In this document: positions 38,430-49,814 of the stretch, piece after piece | Layout: each line of letters starts with the position of its first letter | Position numbering within the stretch: the first letter of the stretch is position 1 | Origin: Pseudomonas sp. Irchel 3A7 | Lineage (GTDB): Bacteria; Pseudomonadota; Gammaproteobacteria; Pseudomonadales; Pseudomonadaceae | Length of the DNA stretch: 64,000 bases | Direction of reading: 5' to 3' | Assembly: GCF_900187565.1 (NCBI RefSeq) | Contig: NZ_FYED01000001.1 | Coordinates: 62,001 to 126,000 of the forward strand | Notes under the pieces: model-generated | The model's database searches: none | Seen by the model: only the letters and a program-made list of their open reading frames with translations | What the model was told of the DNA's origin: nothing | Program-made: the position numbers and the translations under genes

Positions 38430-39269
38430 ATGAATTTACCTGCCGCCACTGCCCTGTTTACCCCAAGCTGGCACGCCGAGCTGGAGCTGGGTTACGCCCG
38501 TTTCGGTGATAGCACGCGCCCGGTACAGCGCCGTCATCTCGGCCCGTTGCGTGTGCAAAAGCATCTGTACGCTGAAGGTCCTGAAGTCTGCCAGCACATC
38601 ATCGTCCACCCGCCGGGCGGGATCGCCGGGGGTGATCGCCTGGACATTTCGGCCAGCGTCGGCCGCGATGCCTGGGCGCAGATCACCAGCCCGGGTGCGG
38701 CCAAGTGGTATCGCGCCGCCGGCCCCGCCTGGCAGCAGCTGGACTTGAACGTAGCGGCCGGTGCGACACTGGAATGGCTGCCCCAGGAGACGATCATTTT
38801 CAGTGCTGCGCAGGCTGAACTCAGTACATCGATCGACCTTGAGGCTGATGCCCGGTTGTTCTACTGGGACGTGGTGGCCCTGGGTCGGCCGGCCAGCGGC
38901 GAACGCTTCGACCTCGGGCATTTCCAGGCGCAGCTGGATATCCGCCGCGATGGCCAGTTGCTCTGGCATGAGCGCCAGCGCATTGTCGGGGATGATGGCT
39001 TGCTGGATTCGCCGATTGGGCTGGACGGGCAACCGGTGTTTGCCACGCTGTTGGTGACTGGCGAGATTGATAGCGAACTGCTGGAGAAATGCCGTTCGCT
39101 GCCCAATGACGTGCGCGGGGATTTGACGCAATTGCCGGGACTGATTGTGGCCCGGTGCCTGGCCAGCGAAGCACTGTTGGCGCGGGGCTGGTTGATCGAG
39201 CTATGGAAGTTGCTCAGACCAGCACTGCTAGGCCGCGAAGCCGTCCCACCCAGAATATGGAACACCTGA
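38430..39269 (+). CDS. ureD: Urease accessory protein UreD
   Basis: 279 residues from the ATG at 38430; an in-frame TTG at 38421 would add three residues. It shows the UreD pattern [18 protein letters not shown] and [12 protein letters not shown], and the [19 protein letters not shown] block. It binds apo-urease and, with UreF and UreG, helps carbamylate the active-site lysine and insert nickel. It comes before ureA, with a REP pair between. Confidence 0.92.
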   Translation: MNLPAATALFTPSWHAELELGYARFGDSTRPVQRRHLGPLRVQKHLYAEGPEVCQHIIVHPPGGIAGGDRLDISASVGRDAWAQITSPGAAKWYRAAGPAWQQLDLNVAAGATLEWLPQETIIFSAAQAELSTSIDLEADARLFYWDVVALGRPASGERFDLGHFQAQLDIRRDGQLLWHERQRIVGDDGLLDSPIGLDGQPVFATLLVTGEIDSELLEKCRSLPNDVRGDLTQLPGLIVARCLASEALLARGWLIELWKLLRPALLGREAVPPRIWNT

Positions 39270-39281
39270 AATGCAATCCAT

Positions 39282-39371
39282 TGTGGGAGCGAGCCTGCTC
39301 GCGAAAGCGATTTCAATGCCGACATCTTTTCTGGCTGTGATGACCTCTTCGCGAGCAGGCTCGCTCCCACA
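39282..39371. repeat. REPIN-type inverted REP pair in the ureD-ureA gap
   Basis: Perfect arms starting TGTGGGAGCGAGCCTGCTCG at 39282 and ending at 39371, core about 42 bases, 12 bases after the ureD stop. Confidence 0.85.
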
Positions 39372-39426
39372 GGAAACGCATTCATACATTCGAATACCTT
39401 TTAATCTGCCCAGATGGATTTCTACG

Positions 39427-39729
39427 ATGGACCTGACCCCACGTGAAAAAGACAAGCTGCTGATCTTCACCGCCGGCCTCGTGGCCGAGCGGCGGCTGGC
39501 CCGCGGTGTGAGACTCAATTACCCCGAGGCCATTGCCTACATTTCCGCGGCGCTGCTCGAAGGCGCCCGCGATGGCCAGACCGTCGCGCAACTGATGCAC
39601 TACGGCACCACGCTGCTGAGCCGCGAACAAGTGATGGAAGGCATTCCCGAAATGATCCCGGAGATCCAGGTCGAAGCGACCTTTCCCGACGGCACCAAAC
39701 TGGTCACCGTCCATCAACCGATCGCCTGA
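39427..39729 (+). CDS. ureA: Urease subunit gamma
   Basis: 100 residues from the ATG at 39427 ([18 protein letters not shown]); longer in-frame starts extend through the REP and were rejected. It has the gamma-subunit blocks [15 protein letters not shown] and [20 protein letters not shown]. It is the smallest of the three structural subunits of the nickel enzyme that splits urea to ammonia and carbamate. It is 8 bases before a GNAT gene, not next to ureB. Confidence 0.96.
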   Translation: MDLTPREKDKLLIFTAGLVAERRLARGVRLNYPEAIAYISAALLEGARDGQTVAQLMHYGTTLLSREQVMEGIPEMIPEIQVEATFPDGTKLVTVHQPIA

Positions 39730-39737
39730 GGTCCGCC

Positions 39738-40271
39738 ATGACTTACACCATTCGCGATGCCGTGCATGCCGACCTGCCGGCAATCCGTGACATCTACAAC
39801 GATGCCGTGCTCAACACCACGGCAATCTGGAACGAACAGGCTGTCGACCTCGGCAACCGCCAGGCCTGGTTCAGCGCGCGGCAGGCGCAAAGCTATCCGA
39901 TCCTGGTCATCGTCAACGCTGACAACAACGTGCTGGGCTACGCTTCATTCGGCGACTGGCGCCCATTCGACGGTTTCCGTCACACCGTCGAGCATTCGGT
40001 CTACGTGCGCAGCGACCAGCGTGGCAATGGCCTGGGCCCGAAACTGATGGACGCCCTGATTGAACGCGCCAGGGACTGTGGCAAGCATGTGATGGTTGCC
40101 GCCATCGAAAGCGGCAATACCGCCTCGATTCGCCTGCATGAGCGTATCGGCTTCGTGATCACCGGGCAGATGCCTCAGGTGGGCACCAAGTTCGGACGCT
40201 GGCTGGACCTGACCTTTATGCAACTGACCCTTAATCCTGGCGCGCAACCACCGAGTGCCAGCAAGGAGTGA
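39738..40271 (+). CDS. GNAT-family N-acetyltransferase (first of two between ureA and ureB)
   Basis: 177 residues, phosphinothricin/methionine-sulfoximine acetyltransferase type: IRDIYNDAVLNTTAIW, SVYVRSDQRGNGLGPKLM (the acetyl-CoA pyrophosphate loop R-x-x-G-x-G/A) and LHERIGFVITGQM. It probably N-acetylates a small amino-acid analogue or amine; the substrate is not shown. It sits 8 bases after ureA and 6 bases before the second GNAT, translated in the urease run. I recall one acetyltransferase gene at this spot in P. aeruginosa. Confidence 0.9.
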   Translation: MTYTIRDAVHADLPAIRDIYNDAVLNTTAIWNEQAVDLGNRQAWFSARQAQSYPILVIVNADNNVLGYASFGDWRPFDGFRHTVEHSVYVRSDQRGNGLGPKLMDALIERARDCGKHVMVAAIESGNTASIRLHERIGFVITGQMPQVGTKFGRWLDLTFMQLTLNPGAQPPSASKE

Positions 40272-40810
<539 letters not shown>

Positions 40811-40811
<1 letters not shown>

Positions 40812-41116
40812 TGATTCCCGGTGAACACCAGATCCAGTCCGGCGACATCGAACTCAACGTTGGCCGACGCACCCTCAGTTTGAACGTGGCCAACAGTGGC
40901 GACCGACCAATCCAGGTCGGTTCGCACTATCACTTTTTCGAAACCAATGACGCCCTGACCTTCGACCGCGCCGCCAGCCGCGGCATGCGCCTGAACATCC
41001 CTGCCGGCACCGCCGTGCGCTTCGAGCCGGGGCAGAGTCGGGAGGTGGAACTGGTGGATCTGGCCGGGCATCGCCGGGTGTTCGGCTTTGCCGGGCGGAT
41101 CATGGGTGATCTCTAA
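40811..41116 (+). CDS. ureB: Urease subunit beta
   Basis: 101 residues from the ATG at 40811 ([18 protein letters not shown]); longer frames are inside the preceding gene. It has the beta-subunit blocks [17 protein letters not shown] and [17 protein letters not shown]. It is a structural part of urease, with ureC 139 bases downstream behind a REP pair. Confidence 0.96.
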
Positions 41117-41142
41117 ATTAATGCGTTGTCAGCACCGCCCCC

Positions 41143-41205
41143 TTCGCGAGCAGGCTCGCTCCCACATTTGATTGCGTCCCTTGTGGGAGCGAGCCTGCTC
41201 GCGAA
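41143..41205. repeat. REPIN-type inverted REP pair in the ureB-ureC gap, short core
   Basis: TTCGCGAGCAGGCTCGCTCC (41143) and its inverse ending at 41205 with a 15-base core, orientation as in the 26881 copy. It lies between the beta and alpha subunit genes. Confidence 0.85.
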
Positions 41206-41255
41206 TGTGAGCGCAGCGAACGATTTCAAATTCAATTGAATCTCAAGGCGAACGA

Positions 41256-42956
41256 ATGAAGATTTCCCGTCAGGCCTACGCCGACATGTACGGCCCCACC
41301 GTCGGTGACAAGGTCCGCCTGGCCGACACCGAGTTGTGGATCGAAGTCGAGAAGGACTTCACCACCTACGGCGAAGAAGTGAAGTTCGGCGGCGGCAAAG
41401 TCATCCGTGACGGCCAGGGCCAGAGTCAACTACTCGCCGCCGACGTCGTCGACACCCTGATCACCAACGCGCTGATCATCGACCACTGGGGCATCGTCAA
41501 GGCCGACGTCGGCCTCAAGGACGGGCGCATCGCTGCGATTGGCAAAGCCGGCAACCCGGACATCCAGCCCAGCGTCAACATCGCCATCGGCGCCAGCACC
41601 GAAGTCATCGCCGGTGAAGGCATGATCCTCACCGCCGGCGGCATCGACACCCACATTCACTTCATCTGCCCGCAGCAGATCGAAGAAGCGCTGATGAGCG
41701 GCGTCACCACCATGATCGGCGGCGGCACCGGACCCGCCACCGGCACCAACGCCACCACCTGCACGTCCGGTCCGTGGCACCTGGCGCGGATGCTCCAGGC
41801 GGCGGATGCCTTTCCGATGAACATCGGCCTGACCGGCAAGGGCAACGCCAGTCTGCCGGAGCCGCTGATCGAGCAGGTCAAGGCCGGCGCCATCGGCTTG
41901 AAGCTGCACGAAGACTGGGGCACCACCCCGGCGAGCATCGACAACTGCCTGAGCGTGGCCGATCAGTACGACGTACAGGTAGCGATCCACACCGACACCC
42001 TCAACGAGTCCGGCTTCGTCGAAACCACCCTCGCCGCCTTCAAGGGCCGCACCATCCACACCTACCACACCGAAGGTGCGGGCGGCGGTCACGCACCGGA
42101 CATCATCAAGGCTTGCGGCTTCGCCAACGTGCTGCCGAGCTCGACCAACCCGACCCGGCCGTTCACCCGCAATACCATCGACGAACACCTCGACATGCTG
42201 ATGGTCTGCCACCACCTGGACCCGAGCATTGCCGAGGATGTGGCCTTCGCCGAAAGCCGCATCCGTCGCGAGACAATTGCCGCCGAAGACATCCTCCACG
42301 ACCTCGGCGCGTTTTCGATGATCAGCTCCGACAGCCAGGCCATGGGCCGGGTCGGCGAAGTCATCACCCGCACCTGGCAGACCGCCGACAAGATGAAAAA
42401 ACAGCGCGGTCCACTACCGGGTGACGGCGCTGGCAACGACAACTTCCGCGCCAAACGCTACATCGCCAAATACACGATCAACCCGGCGATCACCCACGGC
42501 ATCAGTCATGAAGTGGGGTCAGTGGAGGTGGGTAAATGGGCGGATCTGGTGCTATGGCGCCCGGCGTTTTTCGGGGTCAAGCCGACGCTGATTCTCAAGG
42601 GCGGTGCCATCGCGGCAAGCCTGATGGGTGATGCCAACGCCTCGATTCCGACACCGCAACCGGTGCACTACCGTCCGATGTTCGCCAGTTACGGCAGTTC
42701 GCTGCACGCCACCAGCCTGACGTTCATCAGCCAGGCGGCGCAGGAGGCCGGGTTACCGGAAGCCTTGGGTTTGAAAAAGAAAATCGCCGTGGTCAAGGGC
42801 TGTCGCGAGGTGCAAAAAACCGACCTGATCCACAACGATTACTTGCCCGAAATCGACGTCGATCCACAGACCTATCAGGTCAAGGCCGATGGCGTGTTGC
42901 TGTGGTGTGAACCGGCCGAAACGCTGCCGATGGCGCAGCGGTATTTCCTGTTCTGA
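41256..42956 (+). CDS. ureC: Urease subunit alpha (catalytic)
   Basis: 566 residues, full length. The nickel ligands and catalytic groups are visible: the H-x-H in [14 protein letters not shown], the lysine to be carbamylated in [13 protein letters not shown], His in [12 protein letters not shown] and [15 protein letters not shown], the mobile-flap MVCHHLDPS, and Asp in [12 protein letters not shown]. It hydrolyses urea in the cytoplasm. It is the last gene of the urt-ure run; ureE and ureF are about 20 kb away. Confidence 0.97.
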   Translation: MKISRQAYADMYGPTVGDKVRLADTELWIEVEKDFTTYGEEVKFGGGKVIRDGQGQSQLLAADVVDTLITNALIIDHWGIVKADVGLKDGRIAAIGKAGNPDIQPSVNIAIGASTEVIAGEGMILTAGGIDTHIHFICPQQIEEALMSGVTTMIGGGTGPATGTNATTCTSGPWHLARMLQAADAFPMNIGLTGKGNASLPEPLIEQVKAGAIGLKLHEDWGTTPASIDNCLSVADQYDVQVAIHTDTLNESGFVETTLAAFKGRTIHTYHTEGAGGGHAPDIIKACGFANVLPSSTNPTRPFTRNTIDEHLDMLMVCHHLDPSIAEDVAFAESRIRRETIAAEDILHDLGAFSMISSDSQAMGRVGEVITRTWQTADKMKKQRGPLPGDGAGNDNFRAKRYIAKYTINPAITHGISHEVGSVEVGKWADLVLWRPAFFGVKPTLILKGGAIAASLMGDANASIPTPQPVHYRPMFASYGSSLHATSLTFISQAAQEAGLPEALGLKKKIAVVKGCREVQKTDLIHNDYLPEIDVDPQTYQVKADGVLLWCEPAETLPMAQRYFLF

Positions 42957-42976
42957 GCCACCGCCCCTGCTTTTTT

Positions 42977-43075
42977 TGTGGGAGCGAGTCTGCTCGCGAA
43001 GGCCCCGGGAACGCCGCGCTTATTCTGCAAGCACGCGTTATCGTTAATGTCCTTCGCGAGCAGGCTCGCTCCCAC
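42977..43075. repeat. REPIN-type inverted REP pair after ureC
   Basis: Arms starting TGTGGGAGCGAGTCTGCTCG (one changed base) at 42977 and the inverse ending at 43075, core about 51 bases, between the converging ureC and the large minus-strand gene. Confidence 0.85.
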
Positions 43076-43080
43076 AGGGG

Positions 43081-44415
43081 TTAGCCCAGCAGTTTTTCCG
43101 AAATGCGTTGCGGTGGTTTGAACCAGGGTTTGCGAGCGGATCGGGCGTGCAGGCTCTGCATCGAATCGACGGGATGACCGTTGGCATAGTCGATAATCGC
43201 GCGCCGCAACTCAGCACTTTGTCCCACCCCGGGCATGCCCAGCGACCGCCGCGCCTCATCGGGCAGTGCGTGCATAATGGAAGAGTAAAAATTATCGCCA
43301 TGGCCGGGCACGCTGTTGAGGGTTTCTCCCCGGTCGTTAAAGGCCTGGTAGTACGAGCCTTTCTTGACCAGATACTTGCGGGTTTCAGCGGTCTCGCTGC
43401 CAATGCCATCGATCAAGGCACCTTCGGGGTGGCCGTCGCGAATCTCCAGCCGCACCTGATCAGACCAGCCTGGCAATTTCGCCAACGTATGCAGTGCCAG
43501 ACGCTTGCTGTCCACCGAGGCCATGTTTTCCATGTGCAACCCTGCCAGGGCTTGGGTCAAGCGTCCTTGTTGCGCATACCAGCGGGCTTGCTCTTGCAGG
43601 TGCAGTGGGAAACGTTTGGTAGTCTGAAGACGGTTGATTTCCTCGGCCGAAGCCTGGCGCAAAACAGTCTGCGCCGCCGGCTCGCCCAGCCCCGGGCAAA
43701 CCTGCTGCAGTTTCGCGACCCAAGGGTCTATGGGTTCGTTGCCCTTGTAGAGACTTTCGAAGATGGCCGGTTGGCGGGTTCGGGCGAAATCGGCGATCTG
43801 CTTTCGCAGCTCCCCAGGTCTGGCGTCCTTGACCCGCGCCGCTTCACCGCCCAGCAGGCGGGTGATCTCCGTTTCGTCGAGCGCCGCCAATATGCGCGAG
43901 GGCAATTCGCCGTTCAGGACTTCGGCTCGGGTCAGCTGTACAGGGGCCTTGTTTTTGGAACCCGGCAACAGGCGTTCTGAGCCATATTTGACCGGAGTGC
44001 CGAACGGTTCTGGCCCCTCGAATACTTCCAGGATCCGGCCCATTGGCCATCGCGGCAGCTCGGTTACCAATGGCAAGGAATACAGATAGCGGTCATCGAT
44101 GGCGTGCCCGGTCTCGATCTGTTCGATGACCCGGAGAACGTCCAGGTCGGTTTTGAACAGGCGCAGAGCGTCCGTGAGTTCGGGTGGCGGCAAGGCGTTA
44201 TCCAGGTGCATCTTGCGCAAGGCATTGTCGCTGACGCCACTGACGTCGGCGATCTGCCGTAATTGATCGTCGGAGAACGCTTCAACCACAGGTCCCATGC
44301 GCCGCATCAGTGTCAGGCGATCCCATGCCCGCGGGCGCTCCAGTGTATGGCGCCAGGCACCGGCAGCGTTGTGAGTCAGGACGGGCTGGTAGGCTTCCGG
44401 GTCGGTCGGATGCAT
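43081..44415 (-). pseudogene. DUF6543-like large protein, C-terminal fragment after frameshift
   Basis: 444 residues. The ATG at 44415 (MHPTDPEAYQPVLTHNAAG) is an internal codon: upstream in the same frame the sequence reads DHVRLGGQLYETTYEASS, a clear continuation of the protein. Its first part repeats the module at the end of the 44376 fragment (AYQPVLTHNAAGAW against AYQPVVEHNGAGSW; VSDNALRKMH against VHEDALRRMH). The gene ends at 43081 with a normal stop. Confidence 0.72.
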
Positions 44416-46757
44416 GATCCGCCATTGTTTCGACGAAGCCTCATACGTTGTTTCATAAAGCTGGCCGCCGAGCCGGACATGGTCTGTTCCAGCGCCTCCG
44501 GAATCCGGTTCGCCAGTATTTGCTGCCCGAGTTCGCCAGCCTGGGCATACAGCTTGAAGCGGTTGAGCGTGTCGACCAGCATGGCGGGCGGGGCTTCGTG
44601 CTCGACATGCATCCTGCGCAGGGCATCTTCATGCACGCCGCTGACGGCCAGCACCTGCTCAAGGGTCTCATCGGATACCGTTTCCGTCATTGTCCCCAAG
44701 CGTCTTAACAAGCGGCGCTTGCCCCACCCCAGCGGCTGTTCTACTTCAGTTTTCCAGCTCCCGGCACCGTTATGTTCGACGACGGGTTGATACGCGCCTG
44801 GCCGGTCGGGGTGCTTGAGGCGATGCAGCCCTGTCTTCGGGTCTGTCGTCACCACGTAATGCCTGTCTTCGAGGCGCAATACGTCCTTGCCCTCATGTCG
44901 GTGAAGCCCACGTTCGTCGGGCTGCGACGTGGGCTCCAGGACCAGCGGATGCTCGTAAGGCGACAGATCGGGGTTCCAGAGTCGTTCTTTGCCATCGACC
45001 TCCACGGGCTTGAGGTTTTCCACGAAGGGCGACACAGCCACAGCGGTTTTGGGCAGCACATGCCCCGCGCCCATCAGGGCCAATTGTGCAAAGTTGATCA
45101 GCACACCGTTGATGTAGGACGCAGCCTCTTCCTTATCGCCCTTGCTCCAGTCCTCGATGCCTTCGGCCAGTTCCGCCAGCATCTGCGCAACCATGATGCC
45201 CAGCACCGCCTCGCCCACTCCGGGAACCAGCATCGCGGCGAAGCTGAACAGGTTCCAGCCGATGTCCAGGTAGCTGGCCAGGCGCTTCCAGCGGGCAGTC
45301 GAATTCTCATCGCCGGTGGGCACGGCAATGCAGCGTGCATCGCGGATCATCTTGTCTCGCCGCTCCTTGAACAGCTCGGCCCAGAGATTTGCGTCCCTGA
45401 CATTGGTGATGGGTTCTGCGTTGGGGTTCTCGATCGCGGTTTCGCGCCACCATGGTCCCATGTCGAGTGGATTGCGCTGTTGCCAGGTCATGGTCTTGAG
45501 CCGCTCGTTGACCCGCGCAAAAAAATGGCCCTTGTCTTTCTGCTCCACGAAACGGCTGAAAAAGGCCTGGTAATCCGGGTCGCGCAGCTGGCTGATCAAG
45601 GTTTTCATGAACTCGGCCAGCGAGGCATATTCTCTTAGCGGATGGTCAGGATCATCCGGCACGTAGGCGATCAGCGGACCGCTCAACCGGCTTTGTTGAT
45701 AGATGTCTTCCTTGCGCAGCATTTCGTCCGCGACACCACTGGGACCGTTGGCAAAGAAGGCCTGGATCAGCTTGTACTGGTCAAATTCGCGCCCTGGCAG
45801 GACCGGGATATGCTGCGACCAGCGTGTCCAGAATGTCAGGCTGCCGGGGGTCAGGGCATCGACGGCCTTCTTCACCGCCGAAGCTTCGCCTACAGCGCTG
45901 AACAACACGATGGATGTCAGGCGAAAGCCCATCAGCGACAACCGATGGCTGCGTAGTGGCGCGCCATGGAAGCGGATATTTTTCCTTTCTTCGACAACCT
46001 CGCTCAAACGGTCATAGGCGTGGGCAGAGATGTCGCCTTTCAGACGCGCGATCAACACCGATAACGTGAAGACGGCTTTTTCACGGGCCTGCGCGCGCTG
46101 GCGCAATTGCCATTTTGCAACGGTGTCCGTTGGGTCCAGCTTCGCCTTGATGTGTGTCTGGTATTGTCCACCGATGTCCAGCCTGCGACAGAGACTGGCG
46201 AACTTTTCCGGGGCTATTGCGTTAACGCGTTTAAGGTCTCCCTGTAACGTGTTGCGATAAACGCCGGAACCACTTCTGAAGGCGCCTTCTTGAGTTTCGG
46301 CTTCCTCGAAGTTATGCAAAGCGGCGGCGAGCAGCGAACTTTTCCGCAGGCGACTGACACCGGTGTCGATGCCAAAAACCATGTTATCCGGGACATAAAG
46401 ATGCAGGGACAGGGTTTCGGGGTCTTCGTAGGCATTGAAGTTCGCTTGCAAGGTACTCGCCAGAAGCGGCTTGGCGAAGGCCTCGATATCGTGTTGCAGG
46501 CCGGCCAGCAGTTCATCGAGCTCGCCCTGCAAGCGCCAGCGTTCGTCAATTAACGTTTTCAAACGCTGTCGATCCGCGGCCGACGTCTTCAAGTACCAAT
46601 CCGGCATTTCTGCAGACTGATTCAACATCGATTCAAGTAGCGCCGGTGGCGCATTTTTTATTGCATCGGGAATAACCCTCGTTACGCGTTGCTCGTGAAC
46701 ACTCTTTTCAGATTTAGAGGGGGCATTCGTCGAGTTGCTTCCTTGCAAGTCAGACAT
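44376..46757 (-). pseudogene. DUF6543-like large protein (dermonecrotic-toxin-like), N-terminal fragment
   Basis: 793 residues starting MSDLQGSNSTNAPSKSEK, no signal peptide. Mostly helical with IDERWRLQGELDELLAGL, a WWRETAIENPNAEP region, and a hydrophobic segment (FSFAAMLVPGVGEAVLGIMV) typical of the DUF6543 group found in Pseudomonas toxin-like proteins. The true frame ends at EALEQ (about 44490). The remaining residues (FMKQRMRLRRNNGG...) are read out of frame. Adding one G to the GG at 44489-44490 (minus-strand sense) restores a continuous frame of about 1,225 residues through 43081. Confidence 0.75.
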
Positions 46758-46942
46758 GATTCAGACCTTCAAATGAATAGTTAAGCCAATAGCCTATTCA
46801 TGCGAAGCCAAGGAATGGATATACATCTGTACCACCCCTGAAACGGCTCATCGTGCATCCGCCCTGCGGCAGGTTTACACCCGGCCCAAAGGGGCTACTA
46901 TTTCGACACACCTCGCCTCCACATGTCCCCGGGACTGCGCCC

Positions 46943-48070
46943 ATGCGACTATCCGATTTCATCACGCAACACGCGGACCGCATCGTCGATGAGTGGGAGC
47001 AATTCGCCAAAACCATCACGCCCGCAGCCGAATTCCTGGATCGAGTGGCCTTGCGCGACCACGCCAAGGCTATTTTGCTGGCGGCCGCGCGCGACATGGC
47101 GAAGCCCCAGAGCGCCAGTGAGCAAATGGCCAAGGCCAGGGGGGAAGGCCCGGAGAAAACCCCGAGCCTCGATAAAGCCGGTGCCAGCCATGGCGAGTTG
47201 CGGCATACCGTGGGGTTCGATCTGGTACAGATGACCAGCGAATTCCGTCACCTGCGTGCCTGTGTGATTCGACTGTGGGTCGACAGCCTGGAATCACCGG
47301 ACATGGCGTACTTCCAGGACATGATCCGGTTCAACGAAGCCATTGACGAAGCCCTCGCCGAATCCACCGCCGCCTATGCCGAACAGGTCAATCGTTCGCG
47401 GGATATCTTTCTGGCGATTCTTGGCCATGACCTGCGCGCGCCGTTGCAAGCGGTGAGCATGTCCACCGAATTGCTGATGCGCAAAACGTCGTTGGAAGGC
47501 GATGCGCTGACCTGCGCCAACAGCATCAAGCGCGGCACGCGGCACATGGCGGCGATGGTCAATGATTTGCTGGAACTGGTGCGCAGCCGCCTGGGCAAAA
47601 GCCTGCCGATAGACCCGGCGCCCACGGACCTGGCTGCCGTGGCGCAAGCGGCGATAGCCCAAGCCTGCGCAGGAAACCCGGAGTGCGATCCGACGTTAAA
47701 AGTAGCGGGGAATATGCAAGGCGTCTGGGATGCCGCGCGGCTGAGCCAGTTGCTGCAAAATCTTATCGGCAATGCATTGCAGCATGGCTCGACCAAAGGC
47801 GCTGTAACGGTGACGCTCAACGGTGAACCCGACGCCGTTCACCTCGCGGTACACAACTACGGCGAACCGATTGCCGAGAAGGACATCGGCACGATCTTCG
47901 ATCCATTGGTGCGTAGCGCCGACGAAGAATTGGGCCACCCGTCCACCAGCCTCGGTCTGGGGTTGTTCATCGTCAAGGAAGTGGTGGATGCGCATGGCGG
48001 GACGGTTGAGGTCAGCTCAAGTGAAACAGACGGAACGCTGTTCACCGTAATGTTGCCGAGAAAGGTTTAG
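46943..48070 (+). CDS. Sensor histidine kinase with RsbRD-type N-terminal domain
   Basis: 375 residues from the ATG at 46943 (MRLSDFITQHADRIVDEWEQ). The N-terminal ~150 residues resemble the RsbRD_N/globin-like helical domain. No membrane helix is seen, so it is a soluble kinase. The H-box is FLAILGHDLRAPLQAV, the N-box LIGNALQHG, and the G2 box STSLGLGLFIVKEV. No response regulator gene is adjacent, so it is an orphan. It may sense a small ligand in the cytoplasm. Confidence 0.85.
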   Translation: MRLSDFITQHADRIVDEWEQFAKTITPAAEFLDRVALRDHAKAILLAAARDMAKPQSASEQMAKARGEGPEKTPSLDKAGASHGELRHTVGFDLVQMTSEFRHLRACVIRLWVDSLESPDMAYFQDMIRFNEAIDEALAESTAAYAEQVNRSRDIFLAILGHDLRAPLQAVSMSTELLMRKTSLEGDALTCANSIKRGTRHMAAMVNDLLELVRSRLGKSLPIDPAPTDLAAVAQAAIAQACAGNPECDPTLKVAGNMQGVWDAARLSQLLQNLIGNALQHGSTKGAVTVTLNGEPDAVHLAVHNYGEPIAEKDIGTIFDPLVRSADEELGHPSTSLGLGLFIVKEVVDAHGGTVEVSSSETDGTLFTVMLPRKV

Positions 48071-48092
48071 ACCGTTGCAGTGAGGGAGCCTT

Positions 48093-48219
48093 TGTGGCGA
48101 GGGAGCTTGCTCCCGTTCGAGCGCGAAGCGGTCGCTGATCCAACATACATGTTTTTTTGACGAAGCCCGGTTACTGGGGGCTGCTTCGCAACCCAACGGG
48201 AGCAAGCTCCCTCGCCACA
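48093..48219. repeat. REP pair of a second family (GTGGCGAGGGAGCTTGCTCCC)
   Basis: Arms TGTGGCGAGGGAGCTTGCTC (48093) and its inverse ending at 48219, core about 80 bases, between the converging kinase gene and cbpM. The same family recurs at 54575. Confidence 0.8.
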
Positions 48220-48241
48220 GGTTTTGTGTCAGTACCGAGAA

Positions 48242-48547
48242 TTAATCCACCACCAACCGCCCCAACCGCTGCTTGAGCATCCGGTTCTCCGCCCGCAACT
48301 GCTGGACCTCTTCCAGCAGGTCCAGCGCCAGGGCGACGCCCTCCCAATCCAGTTCCAGGTCATGGCGCAGTTTGGCGGCACGTTTGGCCAGGGTCAGTTC
48401 GTAATCGGTGAAGCGCCAGTCCTTGGGCACGGCGCCCTGAGGTTCGAGGATGCCGTGCTCGACGATTTCGATCACGTAGACGTCCGACAGGTCGGTCGCC
48501 TCACAGAATTCCGCCAGGTCCAATTGAACGATCCGGGGGTTGCTCAT
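48242..48547 (-). CDS. cbpM: Chaperone modulator CbpM
   Basis: 101 residues. It has the MerR-like helical pattern of CbpM (LAEFCEATDLSDVYVIEIVE, DWRFTDYELTLAKRAAKL) and a C-terminal coiled helix (LLEEVQQLRAENRMLKQRL). CbpM binds and inhibits the DnaJ-like co-chaperone CbpA. It starts 23 bases after cbpA on the same strand, the classic cbpAM order. Confidence 0.92.
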   Translation of the reverse strand: MSNPRIVQLDLAEFCEATDLSDVYVIEIVEHGILEPQGAVPKDWRFTDYELTLAKRAAKLRHDLELDWEGVALALDLLEEVQQLRAENRMLKQRLGRLVVD

Positions 48548-48570
48548 GACGGGCTACTCCATGTCTGGGA

Positions 48571-49518
48571 TCAGAAATTTTCTCTGGGGTCGAACGCGGC
48601 TTTTTTCGCCAGTTCCTGCCACAAGGCCTTGATGTCGTCGTCGGATTTCTTCGGCATGACGGCCTTCAGTTGCACGAACAGGTAGCCCCGCTCGCCCGAC
48701 TTGTTCAACAAGCCGTGGCCCTTGGCGCGCATGCGCTGGCCGTTCTGGCTGCCGGCCGGGACCTTGAGGTTGATCTTGCCGGTCAGGGTCGGCACCGCGA
48801 CTTCAGTGCCCAACGCCAGCTCCCACGGTGCCAGCGGCAGCGTGATGATCAGGTTCTCGCCTTCGACGTCGAATTTCGGGTGCGGCGCAAAACGAATCGT
48901 CAGGTACAGATCGCCGTTGGCACCACCACCCACGCCCGGTGCGCCCTGGTCCTTGAGGCGGATGCGCTCGCCGTCGGTCACGCCGGCGGGGATCTTCACG
49001 TTCAGGCTTTTAGGGGTGTTGCTGACGTGCTGGCCGGCCGCGTTGTATTGCGGTACCTGAAAGGTGACCTTCTTCGATTCGTTCGACAGGGTTTCTTCGA
49101 GGAAAACCCCCAGTTCCATTTCCACGTCTTGCCCTCGACGCCCGGTGCTGCGACGCGACTGTCCACCACCACCGAAACCGGGGCCACGATTACCGAAGAT
49201 CGAACTGAAGAAGTCCGAGAAGTCGCCAGTGTCCTGGCCACCGCCGCCGAAACCGCCACGGCTCTGCCAGCCCGGTGGTCCCTGGAATGGCTGGCCATGC
49301 TGGCCGTAGCGGCGCAGGTCGTCGTATTCGGCGCGTTTGTCGGCGCTTTTCAGCGCTTCATAGGCTTCGGACGCGTCCTTGAACCTGGATTCGGCGTCCT
49401 TTTCCTTGCTGACGTCGGGGTGGTATTTGCGCGCCAGCTTGCGATAGGCGGCCTTGATCGCCTTGTCGTCCGCCGTCGGCTCCACACCGAGAATCTTGTA
49501 ATAGTCTTTGAAGTCCAT
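48571..49518 (-). CDS. cbpA: Curved-DNA-binding protein, DnaJ-like co-chaperone CbpA
   Basis: 315 residues from the ATG at 49518 ([18 protein letters not shown]); five in-frame codons upstream (from GTG 49533) were rejected. The J domain with HPD ([12 protein letters not shown]) is followed by a Gly/Phe-rich linker ([14 protein letters not shown]) and the DnaJ C-terminal beta domains. No zinc-finger cysteines are present, which separates CbpA from DnaJ. It stimulates an Hsp70 and can bind curved DNA. It is divergent from a short Hsp70 gene. Confidence 0.93.
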   Translation of the reverse strand: MDFKDYYKILGVEPTADDKAIKAAYRKLARKYHPDVSKEKDAESRFKDASEAYEALKSADKRAEYDDLRRYGQHGQPFQGPPGWQSRGGFGGGGQDTGDFSDFFSSIFGNRGPGFGGGGQSRRSTGRRGQDVEMELGVFLEETLSNESKKVTFQVPQYNAAGQHVSNTPKSLNVKIPAGVTDGERIRLKDQGAPGVGGGANGDLYLTIRFAPHPKFDVEGENLIITLPLAPWELALGTEVAVPTLTGKINLKVPAGSQNGQRMRAKGHGLLNKSGERGYLFVQLKAVMPKKSDDDIKALWQELAKKAAFDPRENF

Positions 49519-49814
49519 CGCGGGAATCACCATCCGTTATCGAAATCGCGCCACCTGCCACAGCATGCGCTTGATTGCAGCGCAGGGGTTGACCGATCTC
49601 AAGGTTGTGACCGGGCGGCGCATCAGAAGTTTATCGGCAGCGAGCGGGGCGACTTGTGCTCGCCTCGGGGCTGTCCGGTTGATGCAGGGTAGTTTGGGGG
49701 TGATGCCACTTCTTTCAAGCGTTGAACGGCAAGATTTAGCAGATAACCGGCCTTCGATTCTGTGCCGCACTGGCATACACTGCGCGGCCGTTTTTTAACC
49801 GGAACTCGAAAGAC

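Noticed and set aside
39271..39426. Extended ureA with about 50 extra residues
   Set aside because: The extension runs through a REP element and lacks conservation; [10 protein letters not shown] is the known UreA start.
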